In this document: positions 17,690-27,591 of the stretch, one piece after another
Position numbering within the stretch: position 1 is the stretch's first letter
Layout of the letters: each line of letters opens with the position of its first letter
Origin: Bradyrhizobium embrapense
GTDB lineage: Bacteria; Pseudomonadota; Alphaproteobacteria; Rhizobiales; Xanthobacteraceae
NCBI RefSeq assembly: GCF_001189235.2
Contig: NZ_LFIP02000003.1
Coordinates: 434,001 to 498,000, forward strand
Length of the DNA: 64,000 bases
Reading direction: 5' to 3'
Position numbers and translations under genes: made by a program
The notes under the pieces: model-generated
Told to the model about the DNA's origin: nothing
The model's database searches: none
What the model saw: the letters and a program-made list of their open reading frames with translations, nothing else

Positions 17690-17741
17690 CTGCCATCCAA
17701 ATTCGGGCGGTGTGCATGGGGCCTCTGGGGCCCCTTTTTAT
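17670..17741 (+). promoter_or_regulatory. Attenuator hairpins upstream of ilvB
   Basis: Three dyads are visible. ACACCGCC (17670-17677) pairs perfectly with GGCGGTGT (17706-17713). GATGGC (17681-17686) pairs with GCCATC (17692-17697) inside it. The terminator is GGGGCC (17718-17723) with GGCCCC (17729-17734), followed by TTTTT. The leader peptide stop codon lies in the loop of the inner dyad, so ribosome position would decide which structures form. Confidence 0.75.
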
Positions 17742-17806
17742 TGTCCGAAGCAGACCTGACAGAACTGACAAAAGCCGCGCAAAAACAAGCGCATCCGGAG
17801 CGAACC

Positions 17807-19582
17807 ATGACCGACAAGAGCCACGATCCCAATCAGATGACCGGCGCCGCGATGATCGTGCGCGCACTCATCGATCACGGCGTGCAGCATGTCTTCGGCT
17901 ATCCCGGCGGTGCGGTGCTTCCGATCTACGACGAGATTTTCCAGCAGAGCGAAGTCGAGCACATCCTAGTCCGCCATGAGCAGGGCGCCGGCCATGCCGC
18001 CGAAGGCTATGCCCGCTCGACCGGCAAGCCCGGCGTGGTGCTGGTGACGTCGGGGCCCGGTGCGACCAACATGGTGACGCCGCTGACCGACGCGCTGATG
18101 GATTCGATCCCGCTGGTCTGCATCACCGGCCAGGTGCCGACCCACCTGATCGGCAACGACGCCTTCCAGGAATGCGACACGGTCGGCATCACGCGGCCCG
18201 CCACCAAGCACAACTGGCTGGTGCGCGACGTCAACGACCTCGCCAGGGTGCTGCATGAGGCGTTCTATGTCGCCACCACCGGCCGGCCCGGTCCGGTGCT
18301 GGTCGACGTGCCGAAGGACGTGCAGTTCGCGACCGGCACCTATCATCCGCCGCGCAAGTCTGACGTGCACGTCTCCTACACGCCGCGCGTGAAGGGCGAT
18401 GCGACCCAGATCCGCAAGGCGGTGGCGATGCTCGCCAACGCCAAACGTCCCGTGATCTATTCCGGGGGCGGCGTGATTAATTCGGGTCCCGAGGCCTCGA
18501 AGCTGCTGCGTCAGCTGGTGGAGGCGACCGGCTTCCCGATCACCTCGACCCTGATGGGGCTGGGCGCCTATCCGGCGTCGGGTCCGAACTGGCTCGGCAT
18601 GCTGGGCATGCACGGCACCTACGAGGCCAACATGACGATGCATGATTGCGACGTCATGCTGTGCGTGGGCGCGCGCTTCGACGACCGCATCACCGGCCGC
18701 GTCGATGCGTTCTCGCCAGGCTCGAAGAAGATCCACATCGACATCGACCCGTCCTCGATCAACAAGAACATCCGCGTCGACGTGCCGATCATCGGCGATG
18801 CCGGCAACGTGCTCGGCGACCTGCTGCAGGTGTTCAAGGCGGAAGCCAGGAAGCCGGACATCAAGGCGTGGTGGCAGCAGATCGCGCAATGGCGCGCGCG
18901 CAACTCGCTGTCCTACCGCAAGAACAACGATATCATCCTGCCGCAATACGCGATCCAGCGCCTGTTCGAGCTGACCCGCGGCAAGGACACCTACATCACG
19001 ACCGAAGTCGGTCAGCACCAGATGTGGGCGGCGCAGTTCTTCGGCTTCGAGGAGCCGCACCGCTGGATGACCTCGGGCGGTCTCGGCACCATGGGCTACG
19101 GCCTGCCGGCCGCGGTCGGCGTGCAGGTTGCGCATCCGGACAGCCTGGTGATCGACATCGCCGGCGACGCCTCGGTGCAGATGACGATCCAGGAGATGTC
19201 GACCGCGGTTCAGTTCGAGCTGCCGATCAAGATCTTCATCCTGAACAACCAGTACATGGGCATGGTGCGGCAGTGGCAGCAACTGCTGCACGGCAACCGG
19301 CTGTCGCATTCGTACTCCGAAGCGCTGCCGGACTTCGTCAAGCTCGCCGACGCCTATGGCTGCGTCGGCCTGCAAGCGACCAAACCGTCCGATCTCGACG
19401 GCGCGATCAAGGAGATGATCTCGATCAAGCGCCCGGTGCTGTTCGACTGCCGCGTCGCGGCGCTCGAGAACTGCTTCCCGATGATCCCGTCGGGCAAGGC
19501 GCACAACGAGATGCTGCTGCCGGAAGAAGCGAACGATGAAGCCACCGCGAAGGCCTTCTCCGGCGGCAAGGCGCTGGTGTGA
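17807..19582 (+). CDS. ilvB: Acetolactate synthase, large catalytic subunit
   Basis: A 591-residue thiamine-diphosphate enzyme that condenses two pyruvates (valine/leucine route) or pyruvate plus 2-oxobutyrate (isoleucine route). The catalytic glutamate is E58 in RHEQGAGHAAEGYAR. FAD/pyruvate-site sequences follow (LVTSGPGATNMVTPL; GQVPTHLIGNDAFQECD), and the ThDP-binding motif is GDASVQMTIQEMST ending in ILNNQYMGMVRQWQ. I start at ATG 17807 behind GGAG; an in-frame TTG at 17741 falls inside the attenuator T-run and is rejected. The regulatory subunit ilvN is one gene downstream. Confidence 0.97.
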   Translation: MTDKSHDPNQMTGAAMIVRALIDHGVQHVFGYPGGAVLPIYDEIFQQSEVEHILVRHEQGAGHAAEGYARSTGKPGVVLVTSGPGATNMVTPLTDALMDSIPLVCITGQVPTHLIGNDAFQECDTVGITRPATKHNWLVRDVNDLARVLHEAFYVATTGRPGPVLVDVPKDVQFATGTYHPPRKSDVHVSYTPRVKGDATQIRKAVAMLANAKRPVIYSGGGVINSGPEASKLLRQLVEATGFPITSTLMGLGAYPASGPNWLGMLGMHGTYEANMTMHDCDVMLCVGARFDDRITGRVDAFSPGSKKIHIDIDPSSINKNIRVDVPIIGDAGNVLGDLLQVFKAEARKPDIKAWWQQIAQWRARNSLSYRKNNDIILPQYAIQRLFELTRGKDTYITTEVGQHQMWAAQFFGFEEPHRWMTSGGLGTMGYGLPAAVGVQVAHPDSLVIDIAGDASVQMTIQEMSTAVQFELPIKIFILNNQYMGMVRQWQQLLHGNRLSHSYSEALPDFVKLADAYGCVGLQATKPSDLDGAIKEMISIKRPVLFDCRVAALENCFPMIPSGKAHNEMLLPEEANDEATAKAFSGGKALV

Positions 19583-19596
19583 GGTGAGGGTGGATC

Positions 19597-20583
19597 ATGT
19601 TTGATCTCGACGAGCTCGAGCGCGCGCACAGGATCGTCGGCACCGCGGTGCCGGCGACGCCGGCCTATTCCTGGCCGTTGCTCGCCGAGCGGCTCGGCAC
19701 CGAGGTCGTGGTCAAGCATGAGAATCACACGCCGATCGGCGCTTTCAAGGTGCGCGGCGGCCTGGTTTATCTCGAACGGCTGAAGCGCGAGCGGCCTGAT
19801 GTGCCCGGCATCATCTCGGCGACGCGCGGCAATCACGGCCAGAGTCTGGCGTTTGCCGCGAGCCGCCACGGCGTGCCGGCGACAATCTACGTGCCGCGCG
19901 GCAACTCGGTCGAGAAGAACCGCGCGATGCACGCGTTCGGCGCCGAACTCGTCGAGCACGGCGAGGACTTTCAGGCCGCGCGGGAAGAGGCCGAGCGCCG
20001 TGCGCAGTTCGACGGCCTGCACATGGTGCCGTCGTTCCACCCGGACCTCGTGCTCGGCGTTGCGACCTACGCGCTCGAACTGTTTCGATCTGCGCCCGAC
20101 TTCGACATTCTCTATGTGCCGATCGGGCAGGGCTCCGGCATCTCCGGCTGCATCATGGCGCGCGACCTGCTCGGGCTGAAGACCGAAATCGTCGGCGTGC
20201 AGTCGACCGAGGCGCCGTCCTATGCGCTGTCGTTCGCAGCCGGCAAGATCGTGACCACAGAGACCAGCAACACGCTTGCCGACGGCATGGCGACGCGGAT
20301 TCCGGATGCGGATGCATTCGCTTTGATCCGCAAGGGCGCCTCGCGCATCGTGCAGGTCACCGACGACGAGGTCGGGCAGGCGATCCGTGCCTACTGGACC
20401 GACACCCACAATCTCGCCGAGGGCGCAGGCGCTGCGGCGCTCGCAGCCGCGCTGCAGGAAAAGAGCAAGCTCGCCGGCAAGCGGGTCGGCCTGATCCTGA
20501 GCGGCGGCAATATCGATTTCGATCTGTTCCGGACCTGGATCGGCACAGATGCTGCGCCGGCCGCCCAGCGGGCGGTGGCGTGA
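19597..20583 (+). CDS. Threonine dehydratase-like PLP enzyme (no ACT domain)
   Basis: A 328-residue fold-type II PLP enzyme. The Schiff-base lysine is K51 in PIGAFKVRGG. The phosphate-binding loop GQGSGISGC and the C-terminal LSGGNIDFDL (G-G-N-x-D/S) are the threonine/serine dehydratase pattern. It lacks the ACT regulatory domain of biosynthetic IlvA, so it resembles the short catabolic or serine/threonine type. Between ilvB and ilvN it could supply 2-oxobutyrate for isoleucine; this is inferred from location. Related folds (serine racemase, hydroxyaspartate dehydratase) remain possible. Confidence 0.85.
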   Translation: MFDLDELERAHRIVGTAVPATPAYSWPLLAERLGTEVVVKHENHTPIGAFKVRGGLVYLERLKRERPDVPGIISATRGNHGQSLAFAASRHGVPATIYVPRGNSVEKNRAMHAFGAELVEHGEDFQAAREEAERRAQFDGLHMVPSFHPDLVLGVATYALELFRSAPDFDILYVPIGQGSGISGCIMARDLLGLKTEIVGVQSTEAPSYALSFAAGKIVTTETSNTLADGMATRIPDADAFALIRKGASRIVQVTDDEVGQAIRAYWTDTHNLAEGAGAAALAAALQEKSKLAGKRVGLILSGGNIDFDLFRTWIGTDAAPAAQRAVA

Positions 20584-20605
20584 AAAGAATGCAAGGGGAC
20601 GACCA

Positions 20606-21148
20606 ATGAACCAGCCCGCATCCGCCTACTTCCTCGAAGAGCGTCACGATCCGAACGAGACGCACACGCTGTCCGTTCTCGTGCAGAACGAGCCCGGCGT
20701 GCTCGCGCGCGTGATCGGGCTGTTCTCCGGCCGCGGCTACAACATCGAGAGTCTCACGGTTTCGGAAACCGAGAGCCAGAAACATCTCTCACGGATCACC
20801 ATCGTCACCACGGGCACGCCGATGGTGATCCAGCAGATCAAGCATCAGCTCGACCGCATGATCCCGGTCTACCGCGTCGTCGACATGACGCTGACCGGCA
20901 GCTCGATCGAGCGCGAGCTTGCGATGGTCAAGGTGCGGGGCGGTGGCGATCACCGCGTCGAGGCGCTGCGGCTGGCGGACGCGTTCCGCGCCCGGGTGAT
21001 CGACGCCACGACCGAGAGCTTCGTGTTCGAGATCACGGGCAACTCGTCCAAGATCAGTCAGTTCATCGACCTGATGCGCCCGCTGGGCCTGGTCGAGGTG
21101 TCACGAACCGGGGTGGCCGCGATCACGCGTGGGCCGGAAGGGATGTGA
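20606..21148 (+). CDS. ilvN: Acetolactate synthase, small regulatory subunit
   Basis: A 180-residue protein. The ACT domain (about residues 18-95) reads THTLSVLVQNEPGVLARVIGLFSGRGYNIESLTVSETE, the canonical IlvH/IlvN valine-binding motif with R-G-Y-N-I. The C-terminal domain (VKVRGGGDHRVEALRLADAFRARVIDATTESFVFEITG) activates the large subunit. It confers activation and valine feedback inhibition. The ATG at 20606 follows AAGGGGAC. It is separated from ilvB by the dehydratase gene. Confidence 0.96.
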   Translation: MNQPASAYFLEERHDPNETHTLSVLVQNEPGVLARVIGLFSGRGYNIESLTVSETESQKHLSRITIVTTGTPMVIQQIKHQLDRMIPVYRVVDMTLTGSSIERELAMVKVRGGGDHRVEALRLADAFRARVIDATTESFVFEITGNSSKISQFIDLMRPLGLVEVSRTGVAAITRGPEGM

Positions 21149-21151
21149 ATC

Positions 21152-21847
21152 ATGTTGGCGCGCGACTGGTACTACACGCAACGGCGGCAGGTCGGTCTCG
21201 ATACCGCAGTTGCCTCGATCTATGACGTTAGCGAGGACAGCGATGTCCGGGCCCGCCAGGCGCTGACCATGCTTGGCGTCAAGCCGGGCTGGCGGATCGC
21301 CGATATCGGCTGCGGCAACGGCGTGCTGGCGACCGAGGCGGCCTTGATGGGTGCCGAGGTCGACGCCATCGACATCTCGCCGGCAATGATCGGGCTTGCC
21401 GAAATCTATGCGCGCGACCGCAAGGCGAAGATCCGGACCCAGCCGGCCGGGCTGCTGTCCTTTGCCTATCAGCCGAACTCCTACGACCTCATCGTCAGCG
21501 AGTTCACGCTGCATCATCTGCCCGACTTCTGGAAGGCGGTGGCGTTGTCGCGGATCTTCAACGCGCTCAAGCCCGGCGCGAATTTCTATCTGCGCGACAT
21601 GGTGTTCGTCAGCATGCCCGATGGCGTCGATCGCGATGTCGAGGGCTGGGCCGATTTCTCGATCAAGAACCACGGTTTCGAGCGCGAGAGCGTGATGACC
21701 CATATGCGCGACGAGTACTCGACCTTCGGCTGGGTGATGGAGCGCATGCTGACCGAGACCGGTTTCACCCTGGTCGCCGCCGACTATCACGCGCCGCTGC
21801 ACGGCACCTATCTGCTGCGCAAGCCGAAGCCGGACGAACAGATCTAG
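21152..21847 (+). CDS. Class I SAM-dependent methyltransferase
   Basis: A 231-residue protein. The SAM-binding motif I is IADIGCGNGVLATEAA (49-64), motif II has VDAIDISPAMIGLA, and the post-motif SEFTLHHLPDFWKAV is typical of Methyltransf_11/25 enzymes. Substrate is unknown. It starts 3 bases after the ilvN stop, so it is likely in the ilv transcript. It has no obvious role in branched-chain amino acid synthesis. Confidence 0.85.
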   Translation: MLARDWYYTQRRQVGLDTAVASIYDVSEDSDVRARQALTMLGVKPGWRIADIGCGNGVLATEAALMGAEVDAIDISPAMIGLAEIYARDRKAKIRTQPAGLLSFAYQPNSYDLIVSEFTLHHLPDFWKAVALSRIFNALKPGANFYLRDMVFVSMPDGVDRDVEGWADFSIKNHGFERESVMTHMRDEYSTFGWVMERMLTETGFTLVAADYHAPLHGTYLLRKPKPDEQI

Positions 21848-21890
21848 AGCTTGCATCGACAGAGCTGAACCGAACCAAAGAAGAAGAACA

Positions 21891-22769
21891 ATGAAGCCGG
21901 CCGATGTTGGCATCGCCGTCATGGTCGCGGTGATCTGGGGGCTCGCGTTTGTCGCAACCCGATTCGCGCTCAATGAGTTGCCGCCCGAATTGATGACGGC
22001 GCTGCGCTTCGGCATCGCGGCGGTGCCGTGCCTGTTCCTGCGCAAGCCGCGTCAGGTGTCGTGGCCGCTCTTGATCGCAATCAGCCTGACCTTGTTTCTC
22101 GGCCAGTTCCTGGCGCAGTCCATCGCCATCGCCCATGGCATGCCGGTCGGGCTCACCAGCGTGATCGTGCAGAGCCAGGCGCTGTTCACTATCGGCTTTG
22201 CCGCAGTGCTGTTCGCCGAATTGCCGTCGCGGTTGCAGACCGTCGGCATCGGCATCGCCGCGATCGGCCTGCTGATGATCTGCGGCACCGTCGGATACGA
22301 TTTCAGCGTCAACGCCTTTGCCGTCCTGATGATCTCGCCGATCTCGTTCGCGATCGGAAACCTGCTGCTGCGGCCGGCGCAGGGCGCGCGCATGTTCGAC
22401 CTGTTCGCATGGCTGTGCCTGTGTGCGGCGATCCCGTTGTTCGGCCTGTCGCTGTTGACCGTGGGCACGCAGCCGATGTGGCTGGCGCTGTCGCATCTGT
22501 CGCGGGCCGGCATTGTCTCGATGCTGTTTGTCGGCACCGTTTCCACCAGCATCGCCTATTGGCTGTGGGGCCGGCTGCTCAGGGATTATCCGGCGGCCCA
22601 GGTGGTGCCGTTCGCGCTGCTGGTGCCGTTCGTCGGCTCCGCCGCCTCCAGCATCGTGTTCGGCGAGCGGTTTGGGCCGCTGCGGCTCGCCGGCATGCTC
22701 ACGGTCATCGCCGGCATCGCCGTGATGCTGCTGTCGAAACGGCCAAAGGCTCTGCCGAAAGTCGCGTGA
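21891..22769 (+). CDS. DMT superfamily transporter with EamA domains
   Basis: A 292-residue membrane protein with ten hydrophobic segments arranged as two EamA repeats. The first repeat starts VMVAVIWGLAFVATRFALNELPPELMTALRF, and the second ends ASSIVFGERFGPLRLAGMLTVIAGIAVMLL, the conserved E-R/x-x-G motif. Family members export amino acids and metabolites. It lies just upstream of a LysE-type exporter gene (7 bases apart) and between ilvN and ilvC, so a role in exporting a branched-chain intermediate is conceivable but not shown. Confidence 0.88.
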   Translation: MKPADVGIAVMVAVIWGLAFVATRFALNELPPELMTALRFGIAAVPCLFLRKPRQVSWPLLIAISLTLFLGQFLAQSIAIAHGMPVGLTSVIVQSQALFTIGFAAVLFAELPSRLQTVGIGIAAIGLLMICGTVGYDFSVNAFAVLMISPISFAIGNLLLRPAQGARMFDLFAWLCLCAAIPLFGLSLLTVGTQPMWLALSHLSRAGIVSMLFVGTVSTSIAYWLWGRLLRDYPAAQVVPFALLVPFVGSAASSIVFGERFGPLRLAGMLTVIAGIAVMLLSKRPKALPKVA

Positions 22770-22776
22770 GGGCACC

Positions 22777-23385
22777 ATGTCGCATTCGCTGCTATTCGCC
22801 TTTGTCGTGTTTGCCGTCGTGATGTTCTTCACGCCGGGCCCCAACAACATCATGCTGCTGTCGTCGGGGCTGACCTACGGCTTCCGCCGCACCGTGCCTC
22901 ATATCGCCGGCATCACGGTCGGCTTCGCCTTCATGGTCGGCGCGGTCGGCGTCGGGCTCGGGGCCGTCTTCATCGCCTATCCGGTGCTGCAGACCATCCT
23001 GAAATATGGCGGCGTCGCCTACTTGGTCTATCTCGCCGCGGTCATCGCCATGGCCGAGCCGCCCTCGGCGGACAAGGACGACAGGCCCGGCCGCGGCCCG
23101 ATGACCTTCTGGGGCGCGGCCATGTTCCAGTGGATCAATGCCAAGGGCTGGGTGATGGTGATCGGCACCATCACGGCCTACGCGGCGATTGCCGCCTTCC
23201 CCTGGAACATCGCGATCCAGGTCGGCCTGAGCCTGCTCCTGGGGACGGTGTCCTGCATCGTCTGGGCGCTGTTCGGCACGGCCTTGCGGCCGGTCCTGAC
23301 CTCGCCCCGGGCGATCCGTGCCTTCAACGTAGTCATGGCCATCTTGCTGCTGGCCTCGCTCTACCCGGTCTTCATGGACGCATGA
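22777..23385 (+). CDS. LysE/RhtB family translocator
   Basis: A 202-residue membrane protein with about six hydrophobic segments. The N-terminal motif FTPGPNNIMLLSSGLTYGFRR is the LysE/RhtB signature, followed by PHIAGITVGFAFMVGAVGVGLG. The family exports basic, branched-chain or homoserine-type amino acids. It is 7 bases after the DMT gene and upstream of ilvC, making two exporters in the ilv cluster. Confidence 0.88.
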   Translation: MSHSLLFAFVVFAVVMFFTPGPNNIMLLSSGLTYGFRRTVPHIAGITVGFAFMVGAVGVGLGAVFIAYPVLQTILKYGGVAYLVYLAAVIAMAEPPSADKDDRPGRGPMTFWGAAMFQWINAKGWVMVIGTITAYAAIAAFPWNIAIQVGLSLLLGTVSCIVWALFGTALRPVLTSPRAIRAFNVVMAILLLASLYPVFMDA

Positions 23386-23413
23386 TGCCGCACCGCGTCA
23401 TGCGAGATGGGGG

Positions 23414-23430
23414 TTTCCCCTGAGGGGAAA
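23414..23430. repeat. Short hairpin between the LysE-type gene and ilvC
   Basis: TTTCCCC and GGGGAAA flank a 3-base loop. There is no T-run on the plus strand. It may end the exporter message weakly or be chance. No leader peptide rich in branched-chain residues is visible before ilvC. Confidence 0.4.
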
Positions 23431-23493
23431 AATGCTCTAGACAACGCCGGAAATTCGCGGGCGCCCGGCGGTTCTGACCTTCCGACAGCCTGA

Positions 23494-24555
<1,062 letters not shown>

Positions 24556-24567
24556 CGGGCAAAGCCT

Positions 24568-24645
24568 GTCATTCCGGGGCGGTCTGCAGGACCGCGCCCG
24601 GAATCTCGCGAGTCCGGGCTCGTTGGGTTACGCCTTCGGCTGAAC
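24568..24645. repeat. Rhizobial intergenic palindromic element, family A copy 2 (shortened)
   Basis: It starts GTCATTCCGGGGCGGTCTGC and continues with AGGACCG and CCGGAATCTCGCGAGTCCGGG, closely matching the copy at 15511-15613 but lacking the middle section and the terminal GGAATGAC. It lies just after ilvC. Confidence 0.72.
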
Positions 24646-24661
24646 CTTCCTACGCATCGAC

Positions 24662-24698
24662 AAAAAAGGGTGGGCGCCTTGCCCACCCTTTATTCTTT
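24662..24698. terminator. Bidirectional terminator between ilvC and the DUF2336 gene
   Basis: An 11-bp perfect stem (AAAGGGTGGGC with GCCCACCCTTT) and a 5-base loop. It has a T-rich end on the plus strand and A6 on the other side, giving T6 on the minus strand. It can end both convergent transcripts. Confidence 0.85.
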
Positions 24699-24719
24699 GT
24701 CACGAAACGCGAGCGGTGC

Positions 24720-25826
24720 CTAACCGGCCGCCATCGGCTGCTTCTCGATCCTGTTGTGCAACTGCCAGAATCGCACCGTGCGCTGTGCGGTCTCCAGCGA
24801 CAGCCGCCGGTAATCGCGGTGCGCGACCTCGAGCGTCGCGTGGTCGATCGGATGCGGCAGCGGCCGCTTGCGCAAGATGGTTTCGACCGTCGGCCAGTTC
24901 AGCTTCGCCGAACGGCACGGGATCAGCAGCAGGTCGGAGCGGAGGCCAAGCATCAGGCGCTCGATCATCGCGATCGGCATGTCGTTGAGCACGGCGAGCG
25001 CGACCGTGACCTCGTCGAACTTGCCTTGCTCGGCGAATTTGTAGACCGCCACATCGTCGAGCTCGTTGAGCTGCTTCATCAGCTTCACCAGCTCCTCGGC
25101 GATGCCGTAGTTGCGGCGCGGGGCAGCGGCCTCTTCCTGCGCGATGTCGTTCAGCACCTGGCTGATCTCCTCGCGTGCCCTGGGCGATGCGAGCGCGAGC
25201 AGGCGGGCGCGTACGGTTTCCTTGGCGCGCTGCAGCAGGTCGCGCAGCAGCTTGGCCGGAATGTCGATGCGCAGCCCGAGGATCTCGACCAACTCGTCGT
25301 CGCGTTCGGCGCGGGCGACGATCGAGGAATAGCCGTTGTCGGAGAACTGCGCGCCGGCGTTCTTGGCAAGACGCCGGATCACCTTGTCCTCGCCGCGATC
25401 GATGATCACGTCGGTGACGGAAGCCGGCAGGTTCTCTCGGGCGGAGATCGCGAACAGATGCTCCTGGCCCTTGCTGGCGGCGATCTCGCGCAGTGCGTCG
25501 CTTGAGAGGCGGCTGGAGTGGGTCAACACGTCGCCGGCGACGCCGATGTCGTCGTCCCAGGCGAGGTGCTGAATCACCTCAAACGGCGCATAGTCGAGCG
25601 GCGCGAGCCGCTTGCTGAGCTCGGCCCGCGCACGCGTCTCGACGCGCGCGACCAAGAGGCAGAGCACGTCGTCGAACACCTTGACCTGTTCATCGTTGAG
25701 GCGGTCGCCGTCGTTCAGGAACAGATCAGTGACCTGCCGCAGCGTCTGCACGCGCTTGGCTGATGTCCCGTCCCGGACCGCATCCTCGAGTTCGGCAATA
25801 ATAGATTGTGACGCCTGTTGCGCCAT
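24720..25826 (-). CDS. DUF2336 domain protein
   Basis: A 368-residue, mostly helical soluble protein. It has the DUF2336 pattern of repeated helical units: RAELSKRLAPLDYAPFEVIQHLAWDDDIGVAGDVLTHSSRLSSDALREIAASKGQEHLFAISARENLPASVTDVII, where losses of hydrophobic repeats resemble HEAT-like stacks. The family is widespread in Alphaproteobacteria and has been linked in some species to stress or chemotaxis-like loci, but no activity is established. It converges with ilvC and has no close partner. Confidence 0.82.
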   Translation of the reverse strand: MAQQASQSIIAELEDAVRDGTSAKRVQTLRQVTDLFLNDGDRLNDEQVKVFDDVLCLLVARVETRARAELSKRLAPLDYAPFEVIQHLAWDDDIGVAGDVLTHSSRLSSDALREIAASKGQEHLFAISARENLPASVTDVIIDRGEDKVIRRLAKNAGAQFSDNGYSSIVARAERDDELVEILGLRIDIPAKLLRDLLQRAKETVRARLLALASPRAREEISQVLNDIAQEEAAAPRRNYGIAEELVKLMKQLNELDDVAVYKFAEQGKFDEVTVALAVLNDMPIAMIERLMLGLRSDLLLIPCRSAKLNWPTVETILRKRPLPHPIDHATLEVAHRDYRRLSLETAQRTVRFWQLHNRIEKQPMAAG

Positions 25827-26013
25827 CGACGGGCAACCTTGTTTTCTTTGATAACGACAGTCTGCAGGATATCGATAGCGGTCTTACACCTGCGTTAAGG
25901 TGGAACCCGGTGCAAATACGGGTCCATCGCCATCCTTAACGGGCCCCGACCGGATACGATTCAATTCGCGCATTCGATGCGGCCGCCAAGCCCGGCGCGC
26001 TTTAAGGAATTGT

Positions 26014-27033
26014 TTACGACGATGCGCGCCCCGTGACGGCGAAGATGTCGATCGCAGCCGCGCGCCCGCGCAACTGCGTCGAGCCGAGCGGTGCAATTCC
26101 AAAATCGTGGTCCGGGGGTAGCAGGCGCAGCAGCTCGCCCGAGATCAGCAGCGGCCGTCCCGCCTCCTTGCAATGCGCCTGCAACCGCGCCGTGACGTTC
26201 ACGGTGTCGCCGAAATAGGCGATCTGCCGCCGCGAGTCGCCGCACTCGCCGATGACGACCGGGCCCGCATGCATCCCGGCGCGGAATGCCGGCACCACGC
26301 CGAACTCCTTGCGATAGTGGTCGGCCCGCTTGGCGAGGCGGTCCTCGATCGCGAATACGCAGTCGAGGTAGCGCCGCGACGGTTGGCCCGAGTCGGCCGG
26401 CCACGTCACGATCACCTCATCGCCGACATAGGCATGAACCTCGCCGCCATGCGCCACGATCGGCTCGTCGATGTCGGAGAAGAAGCGGGTCAGGAGCTCC
26501 TGAACGCGCAACTCGCCCATCGCCTCCGCCAAGGTCGTCGAGCCGACCAGGTCGAGGAACAGCAGCACGCGCTCCTCGCGCACCGGCTGGCGGTAGCGTC
26601 CAAGCACGATGCTGAGCAGCGTATGGCCGCCGATCATCCGGACCAGCTCATAGATCGTCGTGACCGGGATCGACATCACCAGGCCGACGCCGATGATCTT
26701 CAGGAAGGTCTTGCGAATCCACTTGGTCTCGAGCCCGTGCGCGGAAAGCGAGATCTCGAGCACGGTCGCTGCGACCGCAACCACGATGGCCAGGATCACG
26801 GAGCGGACCACCAGTTCGACAGCCAGCGGCTGCCGCCGCAGCCAGCCGCCGCGGGCGGCGAGGTAGAGATGCGTGGCCCAGACGATCAGGGTGATGACCG
26901 CGCCTTCGAAGGCGCTGCGCAGATAGTTCGCGACGGAGGCTTCGTCGGCCTCATCGAAGGCATAGCGAAACAGCCCGCCGACGAGCAGGCCGAACACGGT
27001 CAGAACGATCACAGGCGTCACGACGCGCCGCAT
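26014..27033 (-). CDS. Membrane-bound class III adenylate/guanylate cyclase
   Basis: A 339-residue protein. The N-terminal half has four to five hydrophobic segments (VVTPVIVLTVFGLLVGGLF; GAVITLIVWATHLYLA; SVILAIVVAVAATVLEI; IIGVGLVMSIPVTTIYEL). The C-terminal cyclase domain has VLLFLDLVGSTTLAEAMG with the metal-binding aspartate, GEVHAYVGDEVIVTWP with the second, and GDTVNVTARLQ, as in AcyC-type enzymes. It would make cAMP (or cGMP) at the membrane. I start at the MRRVVTPVIV methionine behind GGAG; longer forms add non-conserved residues. Confidence 0.9.
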   Translation of the reverse strand: MRRVVTPVIVLTVFGLLVGGLFRYAFDEADEASVANYLRSAFEGAVITLIVWATHLYLAARGGWLRRQPLAVELVVRSVILAIVVAVAATVLEISLSAHGLETKWIRKTFLKIIGVGLVMSIPVTTIYELVRMIGGHTLLSIVLGRYRQPVREERVLLFLDLVGSTTLAEAMGELRVQELLTRFFSDIDEPIVAHGGEVHAYVGDEVIVTWPADSGQPSRRYLDCVFAIEDRLAKRADHYRKEFGVVPAFRAGMHAGPVVIGECGDSRRQIAYFGDTVNVTARLQAHCKEAGRPLLISGELLRLLPPDHDFGIAPLGSTQLRGRAAAIDIFAVTGRASS

Positions 27034-27173
27034 GGATACTCCACATCCATGAAATATCCTGCGCGGATCGGGAAGGCCAGCCGCAGCGTGGCGCGACCAG
27101 CGGGTGAACCGGATACGCCGCGATGGCACTCATGTATGGTTCGGCGGCAGGCATCGCTCGGAAGGGAAAGCGC

Positions 27174-27575
27174 ATGAAAACGACTCTCGCGGTGACCATG
27201 TTCAGGCTAGGGCCTCTGATCACGGCCGTGTTCGTCACCGCGCTCGCATCAGCTGCGCATGCCGGCGACCAGGGCGATCCCGAGCAATCCTGCGACGGCA
27301 GCACCTACCAGATGGTCGAGTGCCTCAAGGCCAAGACCGCGCAATGGGACAAGCGGATGAACGTCGCCTATCAGCAGGCACTGAGGGATGCCTCGGGCGA
27401 CAAGCAGCGCGAACAGCTGCGCAGCGCGCAGCGGTTATGGATACAGTACCGTGACGCGAACTGCCTGTATTACGACCTCGGCGAGGGCACCATCGCCCGG
27501 CTCGATGCCGGCGAATGCATGCGCAGCATGACGGAGGTCCGCGCCAAGGAACTGGAGAGCCTCGGCCATCAGTGA
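27174..27575 (+). CDS. LprI-like (DUF1311) secreted protein
   Basis: A 133-residue protein with a signal peptide (about 1-30, ending ASAAHAGD). The mature part has the LprI/DUF1311 pattern: CDGSTYQMVECLKAKTAQWDKRMNVAYQQAL, then LRSAQRLWIQYRDANCLYYDLGEGTIARLDAGECMRSMT, with four conserved cysteines and the W-I-x-x-R-D-x-x-C motif. Some members inhibit lysozyme; most have no known function. Start chosen at the ATG after GGAAGGG. Confidence 0.85.
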   Translation: MKTTLAVTMFRLGPLITAVFVTALASAAHAGDQGDPEQSCDGSTYQMVECLKAKTAQWDKRMNVAYQQALRDASGDKQREQLRSAQRLWIQYRDANCLYYDLGEGTIARLDAGECMRSMTEVRAKELESLGHQ

Positions 27576-27591
27576 GCCATCTTCCGGAGTC

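Noticed and set aside
17741..17806. Earlier TTG start for ilvB
   Set aside because: It falls within the T-run of the attenuator, and the ATG at 17807 has a ribosome site and family-like N-terminus.
17966..19504. A 512-codon minus-strand frame opposite ilvB
   Set aside because: Its composition mirrors ilvB codon bias, and it contains no domain signature or plausible ribosome site.
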